DNA of 64,000 nt from VHCN01 sp964589935. Its GTDB lineage: Bacteria; Verrucomicrobiota; Verrucomicrobiia; Limisphaerales; VHCN01. The first letter of the stretch is position 1, and every line of letters begins with the position of its first letter. This document shows positions 19,601 through 27,913 of the stretch, piece after piece. The stretch spans positions 52,488 to 116,487 of the forward strand of contig CAZPVD010000012.1 of the NCBI GenBank assembly GCA_964589935.1. Direction: 5' to 3'. The notes below the pieces were generated by a model. The model was not told where the DNA came from. It saw only the letters and a list, made by a program, of their open reading frames with translations, and searched no databases. A program made the translations under genes and the position numbers.

Positions 19601-19823
19601 GGACACGGGCAAATTCAAGATCGAGTCCGCGCGCGCGCAGTTCGACTTGGATGCGGTGCTTGAGGAAGCCGGGCAGGCCGACTTGGTTGAGCCACAGGAA
19701 CGCGCAGAGCAGCCCCAGCACGAGCAGCAGCGCGGCGATGCGGCACCAGCGGAACACGCGCCGGCCCGCGCGCCACAGGCGTTTCCAGTGATGGGCGCGC
19801 ATGGCAATGCTCCGCGAAATCAC
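16680..19823 (-). CDS. Large AsmA/TamB-like inner-membrane-anchored protein
   Basis: Protein of 1047 residues with one N-terminal membrane helix (about 28-46) and a very long beta-rich periplasmic region. The opening LKHRIQVELRARGLDLEFARVRLRWYRG and the repeated pattern of short strands with TNVSGDFYGGEMQGDAAFDF and the C-terminal block LEGSFNGVFSVASGN, FTITNSVIRTGDLIIHSP and DGRVAARVEAELFRDT match AsmA/DUF3971-type proteins. These are thought to form hydrophobic grooves that move lipids between membranes. A GTG start at 19823 overlaps the stop of the DUF4340 gene (GTGA); an in-frame ATG at 19802 is an alternative. It is the last gene of the Gld/DUF4340 unit. Confidence 0.8.
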   Translation of the reverse strand: MISRSIAMRAHHWKRLWRAGRRVFRWCRIAALLLVLGLLCAFLWLNQVGLPGFLKHRIQVELRARGLDLEFARVRLRWYRGIVAEKVSLARAGQSAGPQLTVAETEIRLDPAALRRFEVKVPSVFVRDGKLVWPVSVSNESPREVVAENLTTELSFHPDGTWELEKFTARVNGSRVTLSGSIAHASEYRSSRPGEPTSPPLRSTEAQLRHGLDWMDRIRFKSPPVVALDVRADAREDGGFDVRAKATVDDLATPWGRAWPVAAEAKVRRASGTNSPIRGDVTLRAASVESELFQARSADLSLNFTQSISGTNSPRQFFTWGASGDLTAKEVGSKQASAGALHLNFSARSDTNANICMELDLSTTGLKSDWVNWRQARAGILLGLAPNAKSVTLVTCALNAEAPATQWASADSAKLDFELLPNVGAQTNAAWGLWAKAAPWRVTWDMTATNVTATNLALKGLDVSGSWTAPLLKISHLTTQLYGGQLDGSASLDVPSRRTEAKGKGNFDAWQVAPLFGTNFVKFLSQFHFDTPPKFGGEVAVTLPAWTNSAPDWKGEVLSSLTLAGHVEGGAGSFRGASFTATQVDATFSNRVWFLPQIRAFRPEGRAEFAYTEDTRTRDYAFRGRANIDPQAIRPLLEDEPQRRVLDFFQFTTPPALEGEVRGRWLAPDRIGVNANVAATNFTFRGESAGEFAAQVNYTNEFFRITDARLVRGAEIGTMPFATVDLRAQRLFVTNIQSTIDPMAFTRAIGPQAAEAVAPYRFSRPPSARVHGSISFHEIETTDLHFDISGGPFAWEKFNVPEIRGQIHWVTNSLVLTNVSGDFYGGEMQGDAAFDFSARDGADFHFSLIVADADLHRLIGDLVTPTNKLEGSFNGVFSVASGNTLDWRTWQGFGSARLTNGALWDVPIIGLFSPVLNTIVPGLGNTRAKEAKANFTITNSVIRTGDLIIHSPPARLHYDGTVDFDGRVAARVEAELFRDTILIGPLLSFLTTPLTKVFEYKVAGTLTHPVGEPIYVPKFLLFPLHPFRTLKRIIPGLDETPKPPEKK

Positions 19824-21643
19824 GGCTCCGGCACCGTGAAGTAATGCTGAACGAACTCCACGTAAAGCTGCGCAGGGAAGAGAAACACCACGGGCCGGCC
19901 GTCGAGATACACTGTGGCAAGCGGCCCGCGCGGAGTCGTCGGACCGAACGCAAGCGAATTGGTCTGTGGCTTGCCGTCCACGTTCAATTCCACATTAATT
20001 TTGTGTGCTCCGGGCACAAAATTGTAGCGCACCAGTTCGAGTTCGCCGCGCGCGATCCACCGCTCCGTCTGCAAACTGCCCAGCCGTTGCATGGCTTCAT
20101 CGAGCGCGGCACCAGTGGCGGCCTCGACCGGTTTGCCGTCCGCGGTCCACTGCTTGGCTGCAATGCGCGCCAGCTTCCGTTCGCGGCCTTGGAACGTGAT
20201 CTTGACGCCCTGCACCTGATTCGAAGCGAAGTTCCACACTTGCCGGTCGCGCACCTGCCAGAAGGCGGCGGGAATACGCGCGACATCGAACCGGGTCACG
20301 ATATAGGCGAAGTTTTCGTCGGCGCGGCGAGCATAAAGCCCGTCGCGCTGCTTTGTGGCGTCGTCAACATCGGGTGCGCTCAAATCCACCTGAGCGACGA
20401 CCGCGTTCGTTGGCGCTCCGGCCGCGTTGGTTGTGTTGAGTGAAAGCGTGAAGCGCCGCGCCGGCGGATCGAGGCCGAAGGTCTTGAAGTCAGTGACCAC
20501 TTCTTTGGCCAGTTCGACGGACTCCAGTTCGCTGAAGCGGATGAGCAGCGTCCGGATGGCGTCGGGGTCGGCAGGCAGGTTCACGGGCGAGACGAGACGC
20601 CACGTGTCATTGCTTCCGCGGCGCGCAATGAAGCTGTCCGGCCCGCGCGTCTCGATCTGGTCGAAGCCCGCCGCAGAGACACTGTCCATCAAATGATGGT
20701 CCGACCAGTCCCAGTAAGGCGCGCGCAACTCATCGAGAAGCAGGCGCGGCACGAGCACGACGTTAGTGTGCGTGGTGCGGCGGGCAAAGACGGTGTTCAT
20801 GTCGTTCGTCGGATTCTTGCCGAACTGCACCACGACGACGTCGTTCGTGCCGCTAGCAAAGGCGATTTCCGCTTCGGGCGTTGTCAAGCCGAAGGCATCA
20901 AGGTCGGCACGCGCGTCGTCGGTGACGAACTGCTGCACCTCCCATTTTTGAAGGTCCTGCAACAATTTTGCCACGCGCGGGCCATCGGCCCGCTTGGGCG
21001 GCGCCGGACTGGTGATGCGCCAGATTTTATTGGTCGGATCATGTTGGAATACGATCTCGCGTGTGCCAAAGCGGGCGCGAAGGCGGTCGTAGTTGATTCC
21101 GGCGACGTTCAGCAAAGTGCGGTCGCGCCAGTCATTCGCGTCTGCGGGAAGCAGGCCAAGCAGTGAGGCATCCACAATGGCGATGCCAGGCTCGCCGTCG
21201 GCCTGCACGTAAAGCTGGTTGCCGACGGGTGCCCGGCTGCCGACACGCAGCTCAACCGTGTTGGTGCCGAACTGTGCGCGCACGACGGCCTGGGGCGGCG
21301 CCAAACCGAAGTCATTCAGGTTGCTGATCTGCTTTGGTTCAATGTGCTGCAGCGGCTTGAGGCGCGCGCACGCGTCGAGCAGTCCCTCGATCGGCGTGGT
21401 CTGGGCCGGGTAGGGGAGCGGGGCGGTGAGCGCCCACGCGCCGTTCGTGCGGTCCGCGCGCAGAGTCAGGTTCGTGCGCGTGAACTCGATTCGGGTGATG
21501 TCAGCGGGCCTGAACAGCGGAAGAACCTTTTGCTGCAAACTGCTTTTCCCCTGCGTGCCATTGTCACCGGTCTCGTGAAAGTAAACGAACACGGCCAGCG
21601 CGAGCGCGAACAGCACGAGATATTTTGATTGGGACGAATTCAT
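19820..21643 (-). CDS. DUF4340 domain protein
   Basis: Protein of 607 residues with an N-terminal membrane anchor (YLVLFALALAVFVYF) followed by repeated beta-alpha units characteristic of DUF4340: ADITRIEFTRTNLTLRADRTNGAWALTAPLPYPA, then similar units near residues 190-230, 330-390 and 470-520 with the LNDFGLAPPQAVV/LDAFGLTTPEAEI/FKTFGLDPPARRF motif. DUF4340 genes are commonly found next to GldG-type ABC transporters, as here. The protein probably binds or scaffolds the ABC system on the periplasmic side; no enzymatic motif is seen. It lies 9 bases downstream of gldG and overlaps the AsmA-like gene by 4 bases. Confidence 0.85.
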   Translation of the reverse strand: MNSSQSKYLVLFALALAVFVYFHETGDNGTQGKSSLQQKVLPLFRPADITRIEFTRTNLTLRADRTNGAWALTAPLPYPAQTTPIEGLLDACARLKPLQHIEPKQISNLNDFGLAPPQAVVRAQFGTNTVELRVGSRAPVGNQLYVQADGEPGIAIVDASLLGLLPADANDWRDRTLLNVAGINYDRLRARFGTREIVFQHDPTNKIWRITSPAPPKRADGPRVAKLLQDLQKWEVQQFVTDDARADLDAFGLTTPEAEIAFASGTNDVVVVQFGKNPTNDMNTVFARRTTHTNVVLVPRLLLDELRAPYWDWSDHHLMDSVSAAGFDQIETRGPDSFIARRGSNDTWRLVSPVNLPADPDAIRTLLIRFSELESVELAKEVVTDFKTFGLDPPARRFTLSLNTTNAAGAPTNAVVAQVDLSAPDVDDATKQRDGLYARRADENFAYIVTRFDVARIPAAFWQVRDRQVWNFASNQVQGVKITFQGRERKLARIAAKQWTADGKPVEAATGAALDEAMQRLGSLQTERWIARGELELVRYNFVPGAHKINVELNVDGKPQTNSLAFGPTTPRGPLATVYLDGRPVVFLFPAQLYVEFVQHYFTVPEP

Positions 21644-21652
21644 CCGCGTGCA

Positions 21653-23146
21653 TCAACGCTGCCGCCGGACATACACGAGCCAGCCCAAGAAGAGCACCGC
21701 GCCGGGAAAGGCGCCCAGCACGATCCATCGCACGCGCCTCATCTGCAACTCGGTCATCGTGAACTTGAACTCGCGCACGGGCCGTGGCGGAATGCCAAGC
21801 CGCGCGGAGCGGTCCAGCAGCCAGTTCACCGCGTTCCAGGCGAAGTCGCGGTTTGCGGCCGCCTCGATCATCTCATTATTGAGGAAGAACGAGTCGCCGG
21901 CGACAACCAATCGCGTCGCGCCGCGTCCGCGGGCTTCGCCTCTCACGCCGCCTTTTTCAACGGCGACGACGAGCGGAACGATCCCGTGGAAGTTTTGTGG
22001 CGATTTGTGGTTGATGCCGTTGCGGTAGTCGGGAATGGCCTCGCCCTTTTCGGTGGTGCTGGCGAGCACGCTCACCTGCGGTGCATCCGCGCTTTGCGGG
22101 AAATTCGCGAGCCGGCCGACGGAGCGGGGCGTGGGGATTTGCAGAAGCAGCCCGGCTTGCGCGAGCGGCCTGACGATTTCGTGCGAGCCGTAATTGCCGA
22201 CCACGACGAAGCTGTCCATCTTGGAACTGTCAACATCCGTGACAAGGTTGTCCGCCGTGCCCACGCCCCACTTGGCGAGCAGTGGTTCGATGCCCGGCTC
22301 GCCCATGAAGCGCAGCAGAACGATAAGCCGGCCGCCCTGGCCGAGATAGCGCTCGATCTTGTCCTGCTCCGGCTGCTCGATGCGATGCGTCGCGCCGGCC
22401 AGGATGAGCAACTGGCAGTCGAATGGAATGTCGTTTGTGCCCAGCAGCGAGAGGTAGGCGAGTTCGAGATTGTTCTCTTGTAACAAACCGGAAAAGCGTC
22501 CGTAGCCAATTTTGCCCGTCTTGTCTTCCGGATTATGTTCGCCGTGACCCACGACAAAGTAAGCCCGCTGCGGCGTGCGGTCGGTGACGGCGATGAGCGC
22601 GGAGGTAAAGTGCTGCTCGCCGTTGAACGACTTGCGTCTCACATTCTGGCTCTTGCCTTCCAGCAGTTCGTTGAAGTCGTAGTTCGACAGGTCCGAGGAG
22701 TTGACGACCTTGGGCGCGCCGCCGCCGTCGAAGATGATGACATCCTTTGTGGCGGGCGGGAGCTTGTAGGTGGCCTTGGTCAGCTCGGCCTTGCCCGGTT
22801 CGAGCACGTAGTTGACGGTATCCAAGATGATGCGCGGGTTGCGGAGGCTGTATTCCTTGAGCAATCCCGTGACGTGACTGTAGAGCGCGCTGTCGGGATC
22901 GAAATAGATGGTGACCTTGACTTGATTTGTCAGCCCGCGCAGCACCTGAAGCGTGATGGACGACAGATTGTAATCGCGTTCGCCCGACCACGCGAAACGC
23001 TTGTAATGACGCGCTGCGACGTGGTTCAGCATCACCACGATGGCGAGCATCGCGGCGATGCCAACGAGGACGTTGAAGCCCGCGCCGAAGCGGCGGGCGA
23101 GCGAAAAGCTGGGCGGCGATGTGGAATCGTGTTGCATCATTTCCAT
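21653..23146 (-). CDS. GldG-like auxiliary component of ABC transporter
   Basis: Protein of 497 residues with membrane helices near residues 22-42 and 470-490 and a periplasmic GldG/IFT52-like domain between them. Recognisable blocks: YNLSSITLQVLRGLTNQVKVTIYFD, GHGEHNPEDKTG, LLILAGATHRIEQPEQDKIERYL and RLVVAGDSFFLNNEMIE. GldG proteins act with GldF and GldA in an ABC-2 type complex; in Bacteroidetes that complex is linked to gliding, but related operons in non-gliding bacteria have unknown substrates. It overlaps the permease gene by 10 bases and precedes DUF4340 by 9 bases, so these are one transcription unit. Confidence 0.85.
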   Translation of the reverse strand: MEMMQHDSTSPPSFSLARRFGAGFNVLVGIAAMLAIVVMLNHVAARHYKRFAWSGERDYNLSSITLQVLRGLTNQVKVTIYFDPDSALYSHVTGLLKEYSLRNPRIILDTVNYVLEPGKAELTKATYKLPPATKDVIIFDGGGAPKVVNSSDLSNYDFNELLEGKSQNVRRKSFNGEQHFTSALIAVTDRTPQRAYFVVGHGEHNPEDKTGKIGYGRFSGLLQENNLELAYLSLLGTNDIPFDCQLLILAGATHRIEQPEQDKIERYLGQGGRLIVLLRFMGEPGIEPLLAKWGVGTADNLVTDVDSSKMDSFVVVGNYGSHEIVRPLAQAGLLLQIPTPRSVGRLANFPQSADAPQVSVLASTTEKGEAIPDYRNGINHKSPQNFHGIVPLVVAVEKGGVRGEARGRGATRLVVAGDSFFLNNEMIEAAANRDFAWNAVNWLLDRSARLGIPPRPVREFKFTMTELQMRRVRWIVLGAFPGAVLFLGWLVYVRRQR

Positions 23147-23889
23147 CGCCGGCTCTCGACGGACTTCAGCGTGAAAAACAGGAACAGCGCGGTCAGGCTC
23201 ACGTAATAAGCCACGTGCCTCGTGTCCACGATGCCGCGCGTGAAATCGCGCATGTGGTCAATCATCGAGATGTGCTCGAAAAACGCGCTCTGCCAGCCGG
23301 GTTTTGGCGGCACGATCACGCCGATGTAACTCAAGAGGAACAACCCCAGCCCGAATGCAAACGTGTTCATCGCAGCGATGATCTGGCTGCGCGTCAGTGA
23401 CGAGGCGAGACAGCCGAGCGAAATGTAAACGCAGCCGAAGAGGAAAACGCCGAGGAACGTCCCGGCCACGGCGCCGCCGTCCGTCTGCGCAAGATTCGCC
23501 GAGTAATGATTTAACAGCCACGGATACGCGAGCAACGGAAGCCACGTGGCGAGGTAAAAAAGCAGCGAGCCGGTAAACTTCGCCAGCACCACCTGCGCGT
23601 CGCCCACCGGTGCGGTCATGAGCGTTTCATAAGTGCCGGTGAGTTTCTCCAGCGCAAACGTGCGCATCGTGATGACCGGCGGCGCGAGCAGCAGCACGAG
23701 CCAGCAGAGGCCGTTGTTGTAAAACGCCTCCGTGACGGGGATGTCGAATGGCTGGCCGTTGAGCGCCTTGAGCACGATGACGAGGCTCAGCCCAAGCAGC
23801 ATCTGCACGCCGGCGATGATGACGTAGCCGGTGGGTGACACGAAGCACGCGGCCAGTTCGCGCCGCACCAGTGTGACGAACACACGCAT
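23137..23889 (-). CDS. ABC-2 type permease (GldF-like)
   Basis: Integral membrane protein of 250 residues with six hydrophobic segments. The N-terminus MRVFVTLVRRELAACFVSPTG and the block PPVITMRTFALEKLTGTYETLMTAPV are typical of ABC-2/GldF permeases. The ATG at 23889 is chosen; the open frame extends 75 codons further but that stretch lies inside the ATPase gene and is Arg/Gly-rich noise. The start overlaps the ATPase stop by one base (TGATG). Works with the ATPase and GldG-like protein. Confidence 0.88.
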   Translation of the reverse strand: MRVFVTLVRRELAACFVSPTGYVIIAGVQMLLGLSLVIVLKALNGQPFDIPVTEAFYNNGLCWLVLLLAPPVITMRTFALEKLTGTYETLMTAPVGDAQVVLAKFTGSLLFYLATWLPLLAYPWLLNHYSANLAQTDGGAVAGTFLGVFLFGCVYISLGCLASSLTRSQIIAAMNTFAFGLGLFLLSYIGVIVPPKPGWQSAFFEHISMIDHMRDFTRGIVDTRHVAYYVSLTALFLFFTLKSVESRRWK

Positions 23890-24854
23890 CAAAACCCTTC
23901 CTCCTCCTGCCCGGCGCGAGTGAGATGGACGAAGATGTCCTCCAGCGAATGCCGGGTATGCGTCAGCTCGCGCAACGTCCAGCCGCGCTGCTGAACCAGC
24001 ATGAACACGTTTGCGCGGATGTCCACACCCGCCCGCGGCGTCAGCGAACAGCGCAGAAACTCGCCCGCGGCAGGCGCGACATTGAAGTGTTCCACCTCCG
24101 CCATCGTTTCCCACGCGAGCCGCAGGTCAGCTTCCGGCGCGGCAATCTCGGCGATGACTTGATTGCTGCTGGTCATGAGTTTTTGGAGATTCTCGACTGT
24201 GTCCGCGGCGAGAATGCGACCCTGGTGGATGATGATGACGCGGTTGCACGTCATCTCAACTTCCGTCAGCACGTGCGTCGAGAGCAGGACCGTGCGTTCC
24301 TTGCCAAGGTCCTTGATGAGCTGGCGCACCGACCGAATCTGGTGCGGGTCAAGCCCGATGGTCGGCTCGTCGAGGATGACCAGCTCCGGCTCGTGAACGA
24401 GCGCGTCCGCGATGCCCACGCGCTGGCGGTAGCCTTTCGAGAGATGACCGATGACCTTGCGGCTCACGTCGCCGAGGCCGCATTGATCGAGAACAGTATC
24501 CACGCGTTCGCGGCTGCGCGCGGCGGGAAGCCCCTTGAGGCGCGCGCGGAACTTGAGATATTCGCGCACGCGCATTTCGAGGTAGAGCGGATTGTTCTCC
24601 GGCATGTAGCCGATGCGCCGGCGAACTTCGTCCGCCTCCGTGAAAATATCAAAGCCCGCCACGCGCGCGCTGCCGTGCGTGGCCGCCATGTAGCACGCGA
24701 GCATCCGCATCGTCGTCGTCTTGCCCGCGCCATTCGGGCCGAGGAATCCGACGACCTCGCCGCGTCCGACCGTGAAGGTCAGCTCCTGCACCGCCGTCAC
24801 GCCCGCGTAACGCTTGGTGAGGTTTTCTACGGCGATCATCGGGGCGGTGTTCAT
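23889..24854 (-). CDS. ABC transporter ATP-binding protein (GldA-like)
   Basis: Nucleotide-binding subunit of 321 residues. Walker A GPNGAGKTT near residue 40, Q-loop region YMPENNPLY, signature HLSKGYRQRVGIADAL, Walker B LVILDEPTIGLDP and switch histidine in LLSTHVLTEVE. The C-terminal 100 residues, seen in GldA-type and drug/Na exporters, probably contact the permease. It is the first ABC gene of the unit, 10 bases downstream of the HtrA-like protease gene, and shares a TGATG overlap with the permease. Confidence 0.92.
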   Translation of the reverse strand: MNTAPMIAVENLTKRYAGVTAVQELTFTVGRGEVVGFLGPNGAGKTTTMRMLACYMAATHGSARVAGFDIFTEADEVRRRIGYMPENNPLYLEMRVREYLKFRARLKGLPAARSRERVDTVLDQCGLGDVSRKVIGHLSKGYRQRVGIADALVHEPELVILDEPTIGLDPHQIRSVRQLIKDLGKERTVLLSTHVLTEVEMTCNRVIIIHQGRILAADTVENLQKLMTSSNQVIAEIAAPEADLRLAWETMAEVEHFNVAPAAGEFLRCSLTPRAGVDIRANVFMLVQQRGWTLRELTHTRHSLEDIFVHLTRAGQEEEGF

Positions 24855-24864
24855 TCGTCGGAAA

Positions 24865-26331
24865 TCACCGCACCGCCAATTCCACCGCGTGTTGCGTTGT
24901 GTAGATAAATCCGTTCCGCTGCCGCTGCACCAGCAGGTCGAGCTTCACGCGGTCGCCGCGTTTTTTTGAAAACAGCAACTTTGCAGCGTCCACGATGTCC
25001 GTTGTCGCGAGGCCGTCCACGCCGCGCACGAGCATTCGCGCTTCGAGGCCGGCGCTCGCGGCCGGGCTGTCGGCCTCAACGCCGCCGACAAGCAGGCCGG
25101 CCTTCGGATTGAAGCCGAGATTGTCCGCGAGCGCGGGCGTCAGCTCCTGCAACGAGACGCCGAGCTTTTTCTTGATGAGTTCCGCGTTGAAGAACGACTT
25201 CTCCGGCACCATGTGGACTGTGAGGTTTTTCAGTTCCACGCCGCGGCGAAGCGCGAGCGCGACATCGCCCGTCTCGCCCGCTTCGGTCAACTCAATGGTC
25301 GTGCGAAAGAAGCTCTTCGGTGAATGCTCGTTGTAAGTCACCAGCTCGTCGCCGGCGCGCAGACCCGCTTTATCCGCGGGGCTGCCCGGCTGCACATCCA
25401 TCACGCGCAGCGGCAGCGAGCCGGGCCGGAAACGCGCACCAAACCACAACCGCTTGTTCGTCGTTTCCGGCGTGATGAGTTCACTTATCGCCTCGATGAC
25501 GCGCTTGACCGGAATCGCAAACCCGATGCCCTGCCCGCCGCGAAAGACCGCGACGTTGATGCCCACGATCTCGCCGTGCAGGTTGATGAGGGGACCGCCG
25601 CTGTTGCCGGGATTGATGGCCGCGTCGGTCTGGAGCCAGTCTGCAAGCTTGAGGGGTTCATCCGTGGCCGCGCGGCGCGGGCCGGCGCTGAGAATGCCGC
25701 GGCTCACCGAGCCGCCAAGCCCAAACGGGTTGCCGAGCGCGACAACCGTCTCGCCGAGCAACAAATCATCGTCAGCGGCAAACTTCGCCGCCGGAAATTT
25801 TTCCGAGCCCTTCGAAATAAGTTGAAGCAGCGCCACGTCGCTTTTGCGTGTGCCGGTCACAAGTTTTGCCTGAAGGATGCGGCCATCGTGCAGCTTCACC
25901 CAAATCTCATCCGCGCCATCAATCACATGCGCGTTCGTCAGCACGTAGCCCTCTTCGTCAATGATGACGCCTGACCCAGCGCTCTCCTGCGGCGGCAGCT
26001 CCTGCGTGTAGGGCGCCCAGTTTTCGCGGAACCAGTCGAACACATACCCGCGCCGTTCGCGTTTCGTTTTTGTGCCGATGTTGACCACGCTCGGCATCAC
26101 GCGCTCGACGGCGATAACCGTCGCATCGCGGCGGGTGTCCGGCTCGGCGCACGGCGATGGCAACGGCTGCGCCAACAGGAACATCAGCGGCACCGCGGCG
26201 CCTCCAATAGCAAGCATCAACGAAAGTGGACGGGGAAGAATTCTCCCGCTTACTTTTTCACCCTGACCCGGCCGAAAATCTTTGCGTTGAGTCACAAGGA
26301 CAATGCTGTTTGCTCCGCGTCGTTCATTCAT
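24865..26331 (-). CDS. HtrA/DegP-type serine protease with two PDZ domains
   Basis: S1C-family protease of 488 residues for envelope protein quality control. A hydrophobic segment at about 37-55 acts as signal or anchor. The catalytic triad is H135 (TNAHV), D165 (RKSDVALLQ) and S244 (PGNSGGPL). PDZ1 spans about 295-380 (VMDVQPGSPADKAGLRAGD) and PDZ2 about 385-485 (GLLVGGVEADSPAASAGLEA). As first gene of a minus-strand unit with the Gld-type ABC genes 10 bases away, it may share their regulation. The first in-frame ATG at 26331 is used; the first 30 residues are basic and atypical, so the true start could be downstream. Confidence 0.9.
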   Translation of the reverse strand: MNERRGANSIVLVTQRKDFRPGQGEKVSGRILPRPLSLMLAIGGAAVPLMFLLAQPLPSPCAEPDTRRDATVIAVERVMPSVVNIGTKTKRERRGYVFDWFRENWAPYTQELPPQESAGSGVIIDEEGYVLTNAHVIDGADEIWVKLHDGRILQAKLVTGTRKSDVALLQLISKGSEKFPAAKFAADDDLLLGETVVALGNPFGLGGSVSRGILSAGPRRAATDEPLKLADWLQTDAAINPGNSGGPLINLHGEIVGINVAVFRGGQGIGFAIPVKRVIEAISELITPETTNKRLWFGARFRPGSLPLRVMDVQPGSPADKAGLRAGDELVTYNEHSPKSFFRTTIELTEAGETGDVALALRRGVELKNLTVHMVPEKSFFNAELIKKKLGVSLQELTPALADNLGFNPKAGLLVGGVEADSPAASAGLEARMLVRGVDGLATTDIVDAAKLLFSKKRGDRVKLDLLVQRQRNGFIYTTQHAVELAVR

Positions 26332-26476
26332 GCCAACACTGACAGACGGCGCGCGGCACCGTTCAGTTTCCGCGCCGTTTCGAGAGAGTTTACTTTTGGC
26401 CGCGCCTGACGCAGGCTCTTCACCGGCGTGACGAGGACGCCAGTGTGCAAAACCACTCCCGGAAAAGCAATCGCTA

Positions 26477-27913
26477 GTGACCGCACTGCGCGAAAACTTC
26501 TATTCCGACTGGCGCGCAACCCGGCGCGCGGTCTTGCTGCGTGATGCGACGCACGACGCGCCGTCCGAACGGCTGCTACAGGGAATCTGGTTTCACCAGC
26601 GCTTGCAGCGCGACCGTTTGAAGGCATTGGACGGCCAGATCGTGCGCGTGCTGCATCCCGGTTTCTGGAATCACGAGGCAGGACCGGACTTCCGCGGTGC
26701 CGTCGTGCAACTCGGTTCTGCTTCGCCGCGCACCGGTGACATCGAGGTGGACATCGAATCCTCCGGCTGGCACGGCCACGCCCATGCGACGAACCCCGCC
26801 TATTCGAGTGTCGTCTTGCATGTCGTCTGGAGCGGACGCGAAACGGCCGCGCTGCCGACGGTCGCGCTCAAGGACTTTCTGGACTCGCCTCTCGAAGAAC
26901 TCGCGCAATGGCTCGGCGGTGAGTCCGGCCGTAACATGCCTGCCGCGCTCGCGGGCCAGTGCAGCGCGCCGCTTCGTGATTTGACCGATGACAAGCGCAT
27001 GGAACTTTTGCGTCAAGCTGCGCAAATCCGATTGCAAAGCAAAGCCGCTCAACTCGCCGCCCGCGCCCGCGAAGCCGGATGGGAGCGCGCGCTCTGGGAA
27101 GGGCTTTTTGCCGCGCTCGGCTACAAACAAAATGTCTGGCCCATGCGCCGCGTCGCGGAACTGTTGCCGCAGCTTGCGCCGCTCGATTCACCGGAGAAAA
27201 CGTCCCTCTTGGAACTGCAAGCGCGTCTGCTCGGCGTCGGCGGTTTGCTGCCGGACGAATTGACGCGCAAGCAATCCGCGACGGACTCGCACCTGCGTTG
27301 GCTCTGGGACGCGTGGTGGCGCGAGCGTGACGAGTTTGCCGAAGTGACGCTGCCGCGCGCGGTCTGGCGCTTCAACGGTCTGCGTCCGGCGAACCATCCG
27401 CAGCGCCGCCTCGCGCTCGCCGCGCACTGGCTCGTGGACATGAACTTTTTCGCAAAACTGGAGAAGTGGTTCACAGCAACTCTTGCTGACAAAGTTCTCG
27501 CGGACTCGCTGCTGCGTGTGATGCAAGTTGAGCATGATGAATTCTGGTCGTCGCATTGGACGTTCCGCTCCGCCCGCATGGCGAAGCCGCAGCCGCTGCT
27601 CGGCGCGGCGCGCGTGACGGACCTCGCGGTGAACGTGCTGCTGCCGTGGTTTTGGACCCGCGCCGTCGCGGGCAAGAATGACGCGCTGCGCCGCGAAGCC
27701 GAGCGCCGCTATCATGCGTGGCCCGCCGCGGAGGACAACGCCGTGTTGAAGCTTGCGCGGCAGCGATTGCTCGGCGGCGCAAGTGCGCGGGCATTCCGCA
27801 CTGCCGTGATGCAACAGGGGCTTCTCCAAATCGTCCGCGATTTCTGCGAGCAATCCGATGCGACGTGCGCCGGCTGCCGCTTCCCCGACTTGGTTCACTC
27901 GATTACGCGGTGA
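26477..27913 (+). CDS. DUF2851 family protein
   Basis: Protein of 478 residues, a typical length for DUF2851, a family of unknown function found in Bacteroidetes, Chlorobi and Verrucomicrobia. Recognisable features are ERLLQGIWFHQRLQRDRLKALDGQ, the HPGFWNHEAGPDFRGAVV motif and GDIEVDIESSGWHGHAH, which resemble the core of a nuclease-like fold. The C-terminus carries C-x6-C-x2-C (CEQSDATCAGC), which may bind a metal. The GTG at 26477 is used. The 3' end overlaps the convergent RND permease gene by 11 bases. Confidence 0.85.
   Translation: MTALRENFYSDWRATRRAVLLRDATHDAPSERLLQGIWFHQRLQRDRLKALDGQIVRVLHPGFWNHEAGPDFRGAVVQLGSASPRTGDIEVDIESSGWHGHAHATNPAYSSVVLHVVWSGRETAALPTVALKDFLDSPLEELAQWLGGESGRNMPAALAGQCSAPLRDLTDDKRMELLRQAAQIRLQSKAAQLAARAREAGWERALWEGLFAALGYKQNVWPMRRVAELLPQLAPLDSPEKTSLLELQARLLGVGGLLPDELTRKQSATDSHLRWLWDAWWRERDEFAEVTLPRAVWRFNGLRPANHPQRRLALAAHWLVDMNFFAKLEKWFTATLADKVLADSLLRVMQVEHDEFWSSHWTFRSARMAKPQPLLGAARVTDLAVNVLLPWFWTRAVAGKNDALRREAERRYHAWPAAEDNAVLKLARQRLLGGASARAFRTAVMQQGLLQIVRDFCEQSDATCAGCRFPDLVHSITR

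Noticed and set aside
21653..24854. Gliding motility machinery
   Set aside because: Only the GldA/F/G-type ABC components are present; these occur in many non-gliding bacteria, and no other gld genes are in the window.
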